Below are positions 1 to 6,444 of a stretch of DNA of 13,082 nt, one piece after another. Made by a program: the position numbers and the translations under genes. The DNA comes from an uncultured Erysipelotrichaceae bacterium (GTDB lineage Bacteria; Bacillota_I; Bacilli_A; RF39; UBA660). The notes under the pieces are model-generated. The model did not search any database and was not told the DNA's origin. It was given only the letters and a program-made list of their open reading frames with translations. The stretch lies in the NCBI GenBank assembly GCA_902766815.1, contig CACXEZ010000123.1, positions 1 to 13,082 of the forward strand. The letters are read 5' to 3'. The stretch's first letter is position 1. Each line of letters begins with the position of its first letter.

Positions 1-21
1 AGTTTTAACTGAGTTATTCAT
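1..21 (-). CDS. 5' end of a gene truncated by the window edge
   Basis: An ATG on the minus strand (positions 21-19) is preceded by a strong AAGGAGGAG ribosome binding site at about 27-35. Only the first seven codons are inside the window (Met-Asn-Asn-Ser-Val-Lys-Thr), so no function can be assigned. It is divergent from the rhodanese lipoprotein gene. The call rests on the Shine-Dalgarno site, its spacing to the ATG and the open frame to the edge. Confidence 0.6.
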
Positions 22-117
22 TTTCTCCTCCTTTTATTTTTAATATAACCAAAATAAAAGATATTATTTATCTTTTTGTCAATGTATGATAAAATTGGAT
101 TAGATATGGAGGTAGAG

Positions 118-486
118 ATGATAAAAAAGATTTTGATTATATTATTATGCTTGGTTTGTTTTAATGGTTGCTCTTCAGAACACAAAAATGATTCTACTAT
201 GATTGATTATGTTCAAGCTAAAGAACAAATTATTAATAATGGAGCTATTCTGGTAGATGTTAGAACAGCTGAGGAATATAATAAGGAACACATTGATGGG
301 GCTATTTTGTTGACATTAGATACAATTGATGCGAATTCTGTTCAAAATATTATTCCTGATATGAATCAAACCATTATTGTCTATTGCAGCAGTGGTAATT
401 GTAGTGACCAAGCAGTAAGTAAATTAAATGCTTTGGGGTATCATAACGTCTATGATTTGGGGGCTATGTCTAATTGGAAAGAATAG
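118..486 (+). CDS. Rhodanese-domain lipoprotein
   Basis: This is a small secreted, membrane-anchored single rhodanese domain of 122 residues. The frame is open further upstream from a TTG at 76, but GGAGG at 108-112 sits 5 nt before the ATG at 118. That ATG also begins a textbook lipoprotein signal: M-I-K-K, a hydrophobic run, then F-N-G-C with the lipid-attachment Cys at residue 18. The domain shows the D-V-R motif (47-49) and the catalytic loop starting at Cys90 (C-S-S-G-N-C-S), so the catalytic cysteine is present. The family carries sulfur as a cysteine persulfide, for example transferring thiosulfate sulfur to cyanide or thiols; the actual substrate is unknown. A second Cys in the active loop (Cys94) is a less common variation. 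It converges on the thioredoxin operon, so a redox or sulfur link is plausible but is inference. Confidence 0.88.
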   Translation: MIKKILIILLCLVCFNGCSSEHKNDSTMIDYVQAKEQIINNGAILVDVRTAEEYNKEHIDGAILLTLDTIDANSVQNIIPDMNQTIIVYCSSGNCSDQAVSKLNALGYHNVYDLGAMSNWKE

Positions 487-505
487 TTTATCCACAATGT
501 TGTGG

Positions 506-536
506 AAAAAAATAAGTACTGAGTGCTTATTTTTTT
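506..536. terminator. Two-way intrinsic terminator between the rhodanese gene and trxA
   Basis: The arms 506-519 and 523-536 form a 14-bp stem with one G:U pair and a 3-nt loop. One arm begins with seven A and the other ends with seven T, so both strands have a hairpin followed by a U-tract. It lies 20 nt after the rhodanese stop and downstream of trxA, serving both convergent transcripts. A small CCACAA/TTGTGG hairpin at 492-505 precedes it on the plus side. Confidence 0.85.
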
Positions 537-560
537 ATATTTCTTAGAATTTTATATAGG

Positions 561-581
561 GGAAAACATAATCGGTTTTCC
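561..581. repeat. Short inverted repeat downstream of trxA
   Basis: GGAAAAC (561-567) and GTTTTCC (575-581) are perfect 7-bp arms around a 7-nt loop, in the gap between the convergent rhodanese and trxA genes. No T-tract follows on the minus strand, so it may only protect the trxA mRNA 3' end. The better terminator lies at 506-536. Confidence 0.4.
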
Positions 582-617
582 AGTTTTAAATCGTCAAAAT
601 CTTTCATTTGTTACACC

Positions 618-926
618 TTATTCACCTATTATGTTTTTTAATTCTTCTTTCGTTTTGAATCCAATTAGTTTTTGTTTTAACTTACCATGGTCAAATAAAA
701 GAATTGTTGGTATAGACATGATTCTATATTCAGTGCTAATTACTTCTGATTCGTCAATATTTAGTTTATAGAATTCACAATCATCTGTTTCCATTGCTAA
801 TTCATCTATGATTGGTGATAATAATTTGCAGGGACCACACCAGGGCGCATAACAATCTACTAATACTTTTCCTTCTCTTTTTATTTTATCTTTAAATTCT
901 ATTTCGGTTATTTCTACTACTTTCAT
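618..926 (-). CDS. trxA: Thioredoxin
   Basis: This is a cytoplasmic thiol-disulfide reductant of 102 residues, the usual thioredoxin length. The active site W-C-G-P-C is at residues 29-33 and the cis-proline motif S-I-P-T follows at 71-74, both canonical. The ATG overlaps the trxB stop by 4 nt (ATGA), and a GGAGGG site lies just upstream inside the trxB end, so translation is coupled to trxB. Being last in a gpx-trxB-trxA operon, it should pass electrons from thioredoxin reductase to the glutathione-peroxidase-family enzyme and to other targets. The fold assignment is near certain; the particular partners are inferred from gene order. Confidence 0.96.
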   Translation of the reverse strand: MKVVEITEIEFKDKIKREGKVLVDCYAPWCGPCKLLSPIIDELAMETDDCEFYKLNIDESEVISTEYRIMSIPTILLFDHGKLKQKLIGFKTKEELKNIIGE

Positions 927-1822
927 ATATTTCCCTCCATTTCTTTTATGGCAACTGTTGCTGCAATTGCACCATCGCTTACGGCAGTTGTTAGTTGTCT
1001 TAAGTCTTTTACTCTAGTGTCTCCTGCTACATAGATACCTTTTTCATTAGTATGTACACCATCTTTTGACTTAATGTATCCAGATTGATCTAATTCAATT
1101 AAATTAGCAAATATCTCATTCTTAGGGATTTGTCCTACAGCAATAAATAAACCATTTACATCGATGGTGGCAATATTTCCTTGATTATCTTCTACATCGA
1201 TACTTTCTAACAAATCTTTTCCATTTAATTTTACTATATTTGAATTAAAGATAAACTCTACGTTAGATTTATCTATCAATTCATTGGAATAAGCAATTTC
1301 ACCTCTAAATGAATTTCTTCTATGAATTAAGTAGACTTTACTTGCAATATTTGATAAATAGATAGCATCTTCTAAAGCCTTGTTTCCTCCACCTACTACA
1401 GCAACTACTTTGTTTTTATAAAAATTACCATCACAAGTTGCACAATAAGATACACCTTTACCAATCAAATTTGTTTCTTTGTCTATATTTAGTTTTCTGT
1501 TTTCTGCTCCCGTTGCTATAATGATAGCTTTAGCTTTATATGTTGCTTTATTTGTTACAATACTTTTATCTTTTTCAATACGAATTACCGTTTCAAATTT
1601 AATTTCAGCTCCTAAATCTTTTACTTGATTGTAAAGATTAGTAGCATATTCAAATCCAGAAATTCTTGGAATACCTGGATAGTTCTCTATTAGGTTGGCA
1701 TTTACTATTTGGCCACCATAAGTTTTGGCTTCTAGCACTAATACTTTTTTATTGGCACGCCTTGCATAAAGAGCTGATGTTAACCCGGATGGTCCTGCTC
1801 CTACTATAATTAAATCATACAT
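923..1822 (-). CDS. trxB: Thioredoxin reductase (NADPH, FAD)
   Basis: This flavoprotein uses NADPH to reduce thioredoxin. At 299 residues it matches low-molecular-weight bacterial TrxB. The N-terminal FAD motif G-A-G-P-S-G is at 8-13, the redox pair C-A-T-C at 127-130, the second dinucleotide motif G-G-G-N-K-A at 144-149, and H-R-R followed by Arg173, the pattern that favours NADPH over NADH. The C-terminal G-D box (A-G-D) that closes on FAD is present near residue 267. The ATG follows an AGGTG site that starts within the end of gpx, and the gap to gpx is only 9 nt. It ends on TGA, overlapping trxA, which shows that UGA is read as stop in this organism. Confidence 0.96.
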   Translation of the reverse strand: MYDLIIVGAGPSGLTSALYARRANKKVLVLEAKTYGGQIVNANLIENYPGIPRISGFEYATNLYNQVKDLGAEIKFETVIRIEKDKSIVTNKATYKAKAIIIATGAENRKLNIDKETNLIGKGVSYCATCDGNFYKNKVVAVVGGGNKALEDAIYLSNIASKVYLIHRRNSFRGEIAYSNELIDKSNVEFIFNSNIVKLNGKDLLESIDVEDNQGNIATIDVNGLFIAVGQIPKNEIFANLIELDQSGYIKSKDGVHTNEKGIYVAGDTRVKDLRQLTTAVSDGAIAATVAIKEMEGNI

Positions 1823-1831
1823 ATGATCACC

Positions 1832-2374
1832 TCACTTTAATAGTTTTTTGATAGTATTTTCCATCGTTATTGGATCTTCTATTGGGGCATACCTTTCTAT
1901 TATATTGCCTTCTCTATCTATTATAAATTTTGTAAAGTTCCAACTAATATCGTTATCACTTTTATAAGTTGGACTCATTTTTTTTACGGCTGTCATAGCC
2001 ATTTTATTTTTTAGACCTTTTAATATTTCTTTTGGAGAATTTTCTTCTAAATATTTAAATAATGGTTCTGCATTTTCCCCATTCACTTCCATTTTTTTGA
2101 ATCTATCAAATGATGTATTGTATTTACTGGTACAGAATTCGTGGATTTCATCATCACTTCCCGGAGCTTGATGTCCAAATTGATCACATGGAAAATCTAG
2201 TATTTCTAAGCCTTTTTCATGATATTTTTGGTATAATTCTTCTAAGCCAGCGTATTGTGGGGTGAATCCACATCCTGTTGCAGTATTTACAATTATTAAT
2301 ACTTTTCCTTCATACTTACTTAATTTTACATCTTCATTTTTTCTGTTTTTAACAGTATAGTCATAAATTTTCAT
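1832..2374 (-). CDS. Glutathione-peroxidase-family peroxidase, probably thioredoxin-dependent
   Basis: This 180-residue enzyme reduces hydrogen peroxide or organic hydroperoxides. The peroxidatic Cys35 sits in T-G-C-G-F-T, where animal enzymes have selenocysteine. The catalytic partners are visible as F-P-C-D-Q-F (Gln65) and W-N-F (Trp145, Asn146). A further Cys81 lies 46 residues after Cys35, close to the spacing of the resolving cysteine in the two-Cys plant and insect enzymes that use thioredoxin. With trxB and trxA directly downstream, thioredoxin rather than glutathione is the likely reductant. A stretch of about 20 extra residues lies before the W-N-F motif. It is first in the operon, with an AAAGG-type ribosome binding site and its own promoter. 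The symbols gpx, gpo or bsaA are used for relatives; I leave the field blank. Confidence 0.93.
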   Translation of the reverse strand: MKIYDYTVKNRKNEDVKLSKYEGKVLIIVNTATGCGFTPQYAGLEELYQKYHEKGLEILDFPCDQFGHQAPGSDDEIHEFCTSKYNTSFDRFKKMEVNGENAEPLFKYLEENSPKEILKGLKNKMAMTAVKKMSPTYKSDNDISWNFTKFIIDREGNIIERYAPIEDPITMENTIKKLLK

Positions 2375-2395
2375 TTTGTTCTTTTCCTTTCTATT

Positions 2396-2420
2396 AATTG
2401 CAATTTAATTTTATGCAATT
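2396..2420. promoter_or_regulatory. Inverted repeat over the gpx -10 region, candidate operator
   Basis: The perfect 7-bp arms AATTGCA (2396-2402) and TGCAATT (2414-2420) are separated by 11 nt, and the -10 hexamer lies inside the spacer. A repressor bound here would block RNA polymerase. It does not match the PerR or Fur boxes as I know them. The operator role is inferred from position and symmetry only. Confidence 0.45.
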
Positions 2421-2436
2421 TGTTTTAGAAAGTCAA
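2408..2436 (-). promoter_or_regulatory. Promoter of the gpx-trxB-trxA operon
   Basis: On the minus strand TTGACT (2436-2431) is followed after 17 nt by TAAAAT (2413-2408), a near-consensus housekeeping sigma-factor promoter. Transcription would start near 2401, about 27 nt before the gpx ATG at 2374. Confidence 0.8.
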
Positions 2437-2459
2437 CATACTTTATCCATTAAATAATT

Positions 2460-2495
2460 AAAAGTTGATAAAGTAAAGTCCCCTTATCAACTTTT
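2460..2495 (-). terminator. Hairpin terminator after the FIST gene
   Basis: A 12-bp perfect stem (2460-2471 with 2484-2495) has a 12-nt loop. It lies 56 nt after the FIST stop and just upstream of the gpx -35. On the minus strand the stem ends in four U followed by an A/U-rich stretch, so it is a moderate terminator. An AAAAAGCTTTTT palindrome (2497-2508) lies on the FIST side. Confidence 0.6.
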
Positions 2496-2550
2496 TAAAA
2501 AGCTTTTTATGTACTATTGGTACTAATTAGCCTTAACCCTTTTTATCTTT

Positions 2551-3714
2551 TTATTTTTCAAATGCTGTAAATGATAGCATTAATCCACCAGTTGTATTTG
2601 TTTGATCATCTTCTGTATAACCATACTCACCAAAGGTAAATACTACTAGGAATGGTACATCTCCAGCGATTTTCTTTAACTGTTCATAAACTTCTGGCAT
2701 TCTATCTCCAATACCTAATCTGCGTCCTCCACAATGGATTAATAAATAACCTGCTGGATCCTTACATTTTTTCTTTAATTCTTTTAGAGTATTTCCTGTA
2801 GAGTTTATTAATTCATCCACCGTAGCTTCCATTCTGATTACTGTTGTTCCTACCGCTAAATTTGCTCCGATATTCATCGACTTATCTTCATTACCATTCA
2901 TTGGATGACGAATAGCAGTAAGATTACCTAATCTATCTTTTACTCCTAATGGGCTAGTGATTGTTGTAACAAGCAAGTTACCTCCAGTTACTTCCTCATC
3001 ACTTAAGCCTCTCCAGTTTTTATATTTTTCTACTGCTGGTTCCCCATCTATTTCTGCTAACACTCTTGTGTCATTTAATTTGGTAATGATACCCATATCT
3101 TTAGTTTCATTATAGGCTCCAGTATAAACTGTAGCTATTTCTTTTGGTGTATAGAAGAATGCTGCTACTACACCATCTGAATAAATAGTATCATTATAAA
3201 AGATTGACCATTTTCCTTCTACTGTATTGTCTGCAGCACTTCCTCCAAAACAAGGAACTCTTCCAATTACATCTTGAATACCTTTAATATATTCTTCTTC
3301 TTCGGCTGGAGAGGCGCTCATAAAGAAATAATCTGGTGCATAGTCAAGACCAGCTTTTTCTAGAGCTTTTATAGCTACTTGTCGCCCTGTTTCTCTAGCA
3401 CTTTTTTCTTTTGCCATACCATAACTTGCAACGGTTAAATCATCTCCATCTAAAGTTAAAATTCCGGCCGTTCCAGATTCATCAATTATATACCCGTCTG
3501 GTGTTATAATTCCTGCTGATGAAGTGCATCCAATTACATCAACATCAGGTAATACAGATTTTACTCCTTCCATTATTTTTTTTTGGTCATAACCCACTGA
3601 ATTAAATAATAGTGCTATCTTGGCATTTCCATTCTCTGTGGATGCTTTTGCAGCTTCTACTCCCGCTTCATAGGCATCTTCTAATTTGCTATAACCAACA
3701 TTCGCTTTTAACAT
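2551..3714 (-). CDS. Stand-alone FIST-domain (FIST_N plus FIST_C) protein
   Basis: This 387-residue protein looks like FIST, a predicted small-ligand-binding sensor family usually linked to signalling domains. I see an N-terminal half with I-G-C-T-S-S-A-G (61-68), a middle C-F-G-G-S-A-A-D-N (155-163), and a C-terminal half with H-C-G-G-R-R (327-332) and F-T-F-G-E-Y-G (359-365), all FIST-like. No kinase, GGDEF, methyl-accepting or membrane segment is attached, so it is probably cytoplasmic and acts alone or through a partner encoded elsewhere. AAAGGAGG precedes the ATG. It is monocistronic, with its own promoter and a downstream hairpin. The ligand is unknown; amino-acid-like ligands have been proposed for the family. 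Assignment to the family is firm, the role is not. Confidence 0.85.
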   Translation of the reverse strand: MLKANVGYSKLEDAYEAGVEAAKASTENGNAKIALLFNSVGYDQKKIMEGVKSVLPDVDVIGCTSSAGIITPDGYIIDESGTAGILTLDGDDLTVASYGMAKEKSARETGRQVAIKALEKAGLDYAPDYFFMSASPAEEEEYIKGIQDVIGRVPCFGGSAADNTVEGKWSIFYNDTIYSDGVVAAFFYTPKEIATVYTGAYNETKDMGIITKLNDTRVLAEIDGEPAVEKYKNWRGLSDEEVTGGNLLVTTITSPLGVKDRLGNLTAIRHPMNGNEDKSMNIGANLAVGTTVIRMEATVDELINSTGNTLKELKKKCKDPAGYLLIHCGGRRLGIGDRMPEVYEQLKKIAGDVPFLVVFTFGEYGYTEDDQTNTTGGLMLSFTAFEK

Positions 3715-3755
3715 AAATATAATTCCTCCTTTTCGTAGTCTTTATGTCCCTATCT

Positions 3756-3771
3756 AATACCCTTCGGTATT
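3756..3771 (-). promoter_or_regulatory. Small hairpin in the FIST 5' leader
   Basis: The 6-bp perfect arms AATACC and GGTATT enclose a 4-nt loop (GAAG on the transcript). It lies between the start site and the ribosome binding site of the FIST gene. It may stabilise the mRNA; nothing shows a switch. Confidence 0.35.
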
Positions 3772-3779
3772 GTAATTTG

Positions 3780-3809
3780 ATTATATCATAGAAAAAAAAC
3801 TTTTGTAAA
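3780..3809 (-). promoter_or_regulatory. Promoter of the FIST gene
   Basis: On the minus strand TTTACA (3809-3804), an 18-nt spacer and TATAAT (3785-3780) with an upstream TG (extended -10) form a strong promoter. The leader would be about 60 nt. The rpsF promoter has the same TTTACA-18-TATAAT layout. Confidence 0.8.
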
Positions 3810-3848
3810 TATAAAATAAAATAGTTTACATAAAGAATTTTTCAATGT

Positions 3849-3873
3849 AAAAAAATACTAGATAACTAGTATT
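3849..3873 (-). terminator. Terminator of the thymidylate-synthase-like/fusion operon
   Basis: The perfect 8-bp arms AATACTAG and CTAGTATT (3854-3861, 3866-3873) with a 4-nt loop are followed on the minus strand by a run of U. The hairpin starts one base after the stop codon of the fusion gene. Confidence 0.9.
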
Positions 3874-3874
3874 G

Positions 3875-5323
3875 TTATTGCGTTTCTTTCAAATATAATC
3901 CTTTTTTTAAAGTTTTATGTCCTCCAATAGGAAATCTTACTTTTTCTTCAACATTTGGCATAATTAAATGGGCATGCAGTCTTTTTAAAGATGCACCTGA
4001 GAGTAATGGATCTCCATATCTAAAACATAATGCTCCACCCGAAAGATTATATTCTTCTTTTAATATAAGCCAAATTTGTTTTAAATCATCCCACATTTCT
4101 AAGCTAATATCTTCTATTTTATATATAGGTTCTAAGGATACGATTAGGAATTGTTGTCCATTTCCCTGATGTGGAAATCTGTTTTTTGATATGTACCAAT
4201 AATTTGTTGTAAATAATATTTCTTGTTCTATTATATCTGATGCTAATGGATCTTTATCATTTTCTTCCATATTAATCATGATATTTAACTGTTCTTGTTT
4301 CCTGGCATTTGGTGGATAAATATATTTGTATTGAGAGAAATCTTGCTCTTCTACTTCATCACTTTGTTCTTTGGAATTTATCTTTTCTAATATATTTATC
4401 GTTTCAACACCATGTTTGAGAGCAAGTTCATGAGAACGTTTACTCCAATTACGTTCGGGATGATCTTCTAAATAATATATTTTTTTTACACCTTTATCGA
4501 TTAGTACTTTCATACATTTATCACATGGAAATAGTGTAGTCCAAATTGGTGTATCAAGAGTTTTCACATCACCTAATTTTTTTAATAGATTCATTTCTGC
4601 ATGTTCTGTTGTTGCATAATATAGCTCTGTGCGATTTTCAACATCATACTTAGGAATATTGAAATCTGAATGATTGGCGCCCAAATACCATCTACCATCC
4701 CAATAACATGCTGCTGCAACGGGACAAATCCAGTCTGTTGAATCACTTAAATGATCGATCATTCTTGGAATAGGTTCTTGCATTTTCTCATGAAATTCTA
4801 TTCTACTCTTCATTTTATTAATAGAATCTAACAGTTTTTCATCAAGTCTATCTATCTTATTTTTTTGGTTTGAAATCATAATTTTTCTAATTTTATCGGA
4901 AGTTGAACTTTCTGATTGTCTTGGTAAAATTGCTACTTCTTTACAAAATTGTTTTAATTTTACTATTTCTTCATCTGAATAGTTATCTTTAATTGCTATT
5001 AATACATCTGGTTTTACTGCACGAATTAATCCCCATTTTGGTTCATTAACATCTTTAATTACTACTTCATCTGCAATATTTAATAATTTAATAAATTCAT
5101 ATCTTTCCTCTTCTGGAATAATTGGACGACTATTACCTTTTCGTTTACGAATTTTTTCATCACTATCCATGGCTATCATTAAGTAATCACACAAATTTCT
5201 TGCTTTTTTGATATAAAGTAAATGTCCTAAGTGAAATAAGTCCCATGAGCCTTGAACTAGACCAACTTTTTTTCCTAAATGCTTGGCCTCTTCTACTTTT
5301 TTTAAAATGTCTTTATCTATCAT
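3875..5323 (-). CDS. Three-domain fusion: nucleotidyltransferase, dCMP-deaminase-like, HIT-like
   Basis: This 482-residue protein joins three nucleotide-handling domains. Residues about 18-147 are an HxGH nucleotidyltransferase of the glycerol-phosphate cytidylyltransferase/RfaE type, with G-S-W-D-L-F-H-L-G-H (25-34), K-R-K-G-N-S-R-P (60-67) and S-T-S-D-K-I-R (140-146). Residues about 195-310 are a zinc deaminase like dCMP deaminase: H-A-E (241-243) and P-C-D-K-C (266-270) are intact. After an acidic linker (about 315-335), residues 335-480 resemble the HIT/Ap4A-phosphorylase fold, with N-R-F-P-H-Q (381-386) and R-L-H-A-H-L-I (448-454). The histidine triad has Arg448 where the first His is expected. 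The ATG lies 2 nt after the stop of the upstream thymidylate-synthase-like gene and has no good Shine-Dalgarno site, so translation is probably coupled. Each domain looks active; the substrates and the overall reaction are unknown. Confidence 0.85.
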   Translation of the reverse strand: MIDKDILKKVEEAKHLGKKVGLVQGSWDLFHLGHLLYIKKARNLCDYLMIAMDSDEKIRKRKGNSRPIIPEEERYEFIKLLNIADEVVIKDVNEPKWGLIRAVKPDVLIAIKDNYSDEEIVKLKQFCKEVAILPRQSESSTSDKIRKIMISNQKNKIDRLDEKLLDSINKMKSRIEFHEKMQEPIPRMIDHLSDSTDWICPVAAACYWDGRWYLGANHSDFNIPKYDVENRTELYYATTEHAEMNLLKKLGDVKTLDTPIWTTLFPCDKCMKVLIDKGVKKIYYLEDHPERNWSKRSHELALKHGVETINILEKINSKEQSDEVEEQDFSQYKYIYPPNARKQEQLNIMINMEENDKDPLASDIIEQEILFTTNYWYISKNRFPHQGNGQQFLIVSLEPIYKIEDISLEMWDDLKQIWLILKEEYNLSGGALCFRYGDPLLSGASLKRLHAHLIMPNVEEKVRFPIGGHKTLKKGLYLKETQ

Positions 5324-5325
5324 AA

Positions 5326-6240
5326 CTATATACCAACTGGAATGCCTGTAATTTTTTCATGAGGATGATAATCACTTAATTCAAAATCTGTAGGACGATA
5401 ATCAGATATTTTCTTGTGTTTTTTTACTAATTTTAGTGTTGGTGATGGTCTACTTTCTCTTGACAAAATTTCTTCTATCCAAGGCATTTGATTTTCATAT
5501 ATATGTGCATCTGATATTGAATGAATAAATTCATAAGGTTCTAACCCTAAAACTTCTGCCATTGCTAATAAAAGTGCAGAGTACTGTGCCCAGTTACTAG
5601 GACATCCAATTAAAACATCACAGCTTCTTTGAAACATTAACATACTTAATTTATCTTCGATGATTCTAAAATGAATCCATCCATGACAAGGAGCTACTAC
5701 TACTTTTTGCTGATGATCTGAATTTCTAATTGTATATTGTGGTATCCATGGAGAAATGAGATGGGTTTTTAATTCTGGTCTTTCTTTCATTTGCTTTACT
5801 ATTTCTTCAAACTGATTAAAGGTTCCACCATCTGCAGTAGGAAAAGTCGCAAAAGCTGCACCATACGATCCTGGTCCTAAATCACCTGTTTCTAGCCCTC
5901 TTTTAGCACATTTTTCTGCTGTTACCCAATATTTCCACCATTTACACCCATATTGAACAAGCTCTTCTTGTGTTCTAGCACCATTAATAAAGGCAAATAA
6001 TTCTCCAACTGCTGATTTCCAAAATCCGGAAATATCTCTTTCAGTGATAAATGGCACACCATTTTCTAAAATATTAAAACGAAGTGGGGTAGGCCCTAAA
6101 TAATCAATTGTATTAATTTCTTTACCATTCTTATCTACCATTGGAGATGGCCCCAAAGTTCCTTTGTCTAAGATTTCTCTAATTAAATTTTTGTACTGCT
6201 CATTGGGAGTACGTTCTTCATATGTTGTATAATCTTTCAT
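5326..6240 (-). CDS. Divergent thymidylate-synthase (ThyA) family protein
   Basis: This 304-residue protein belongs to the ThyA fold, which adds a one-carbon unit to C5 of a pyrimidine nucleotide using methylene-tetrahydrofolate. Visible core: Glu80 in G-E-L-F-A-F, catalytic Cys185 in A-P-C-H, Q-R-S-C-D (204-208), Asn216 in P-S-N, and H-I-Y (246-248). The C-terminus P-V-G-I resembles the active-site-closing tail. Asn216 argues for a uracil-type base; the T4 dCMP hydroxymethylase has Asp there. By eye against E. coli ThyA (264 residues), the N-terminal R-T-G-T-G loop is replaced, the R-R pair contributing from the second subunit becomes Lys158-Thr159, and about 20 residues are added before G-D-L-G-P. 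AGGAGG precedes the ATG. It could be the cell's own thymidylate synthase or a specialised methyl/hydroxymethyl transferase, so I leave the symbol blank. Confidence 0.85.
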   Translation of the reverse strand: MKDYTTYEERTPNEQYKNLIREILDKGTLGPSPMVDKNGKEINTIDYLGPTPLRFNILENGVPFITERDISGFWKSAVGELFAFINGARTQEELVQYGCKWWKYWVTAEKCAKRGLETGDLGPGSYGAAFATFPTADGGTFNQFEEIVKQMKERPELKTHLISPWIPQYTIRNSDHQQKVVVAPCHGWIHFRIIEDKLSMLMFQRSCDVLIGCPSNWAQYSALLLAMAEVLGLEPYEFIHSISDAHIYENQMPWIEEILSRESRPSPTLKLVKKHKKISDYRPTDFELSDYHPHEKITGIPVGI

Positions 6241-6312
6241 TATCCTATAACCTCCTATATTTTAGACTCCCTTGTATTCTTTTTATGCTAGTTATATTAC
6301 ACACTTAGATTT

Positions 6313-6341
6313 ATTCTAACAAAGGGAAAATTAAAAGTCAA
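6313..6341 (-). promoter_or_regulatory. Promoter of the thymidylate-synthase-like/fusion operon
   Basis: On the minus strand TTGACT (6341-6336), a 17-nt spacer and TAGAAT (6318-6313) are close to consensus. The leader to the ATG at 6240 would be about 65 nt, and I see no convincing riboswitch in it. Confidence 0.8.
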
Positions 6342-6391
6342 TAAATATAACTGATGGTTAAAACGGGCATATTTAGCTTGTGTTTAGAGCG

Positions 6392-6420
6392 TTGATTTAA
6401 TCATTAAAAACTTTTATATG
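6392..6420 (+). promoter_or_regulatory. Possible promoter of the DUF5661-like gene
   Basis: TTGATT (6392-6397), a 17-nt spacer and TATATG (6415-6420) give a plausible but imperfect promoter 25 nt before the preferred start. Confidence 0.35.
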
Positions 6421-6444
6421 TCATAGTATTTACTGGTGATAAAT

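Noticed and set aside
42..95. Divergent promoters between the left-edge gene and the rhodanese gene
   Set aside because: TTGACA-like and TATATT/TATGAT-like boxes occur on both strands but no pair has acceptable spacing; not listed as features.
76..117. TTG-initiated N-terminal extension of the rhodanese lipoprotein
   Set aside because: The ATG at 118 has a strong ribosome binding site and starts a perfect lipoprotein signal; the extension would bury it.
523..771. Open frame on the plus strand opposite trxA
   Set aside because: Antisense shadow of the certain trxA gene; no ribosome binding site, and it starts within the terminator.
2441..2473. Alternative pairing CTTTATC/GATAAAG next to the FIST terminator, as a possible switch
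   Set aside because: Only 7 bp with a long A/T-rich loop, overlapping the gpx -35 region; expected by chance in such AT-rich DNA.
6241..6312. Riboswitch in the leader of the thymidylate-synthase-like operon
   Set aside because: The leader is about 65 nt, A/T-rich, and shows no paired elements resembling any aptamer I know.
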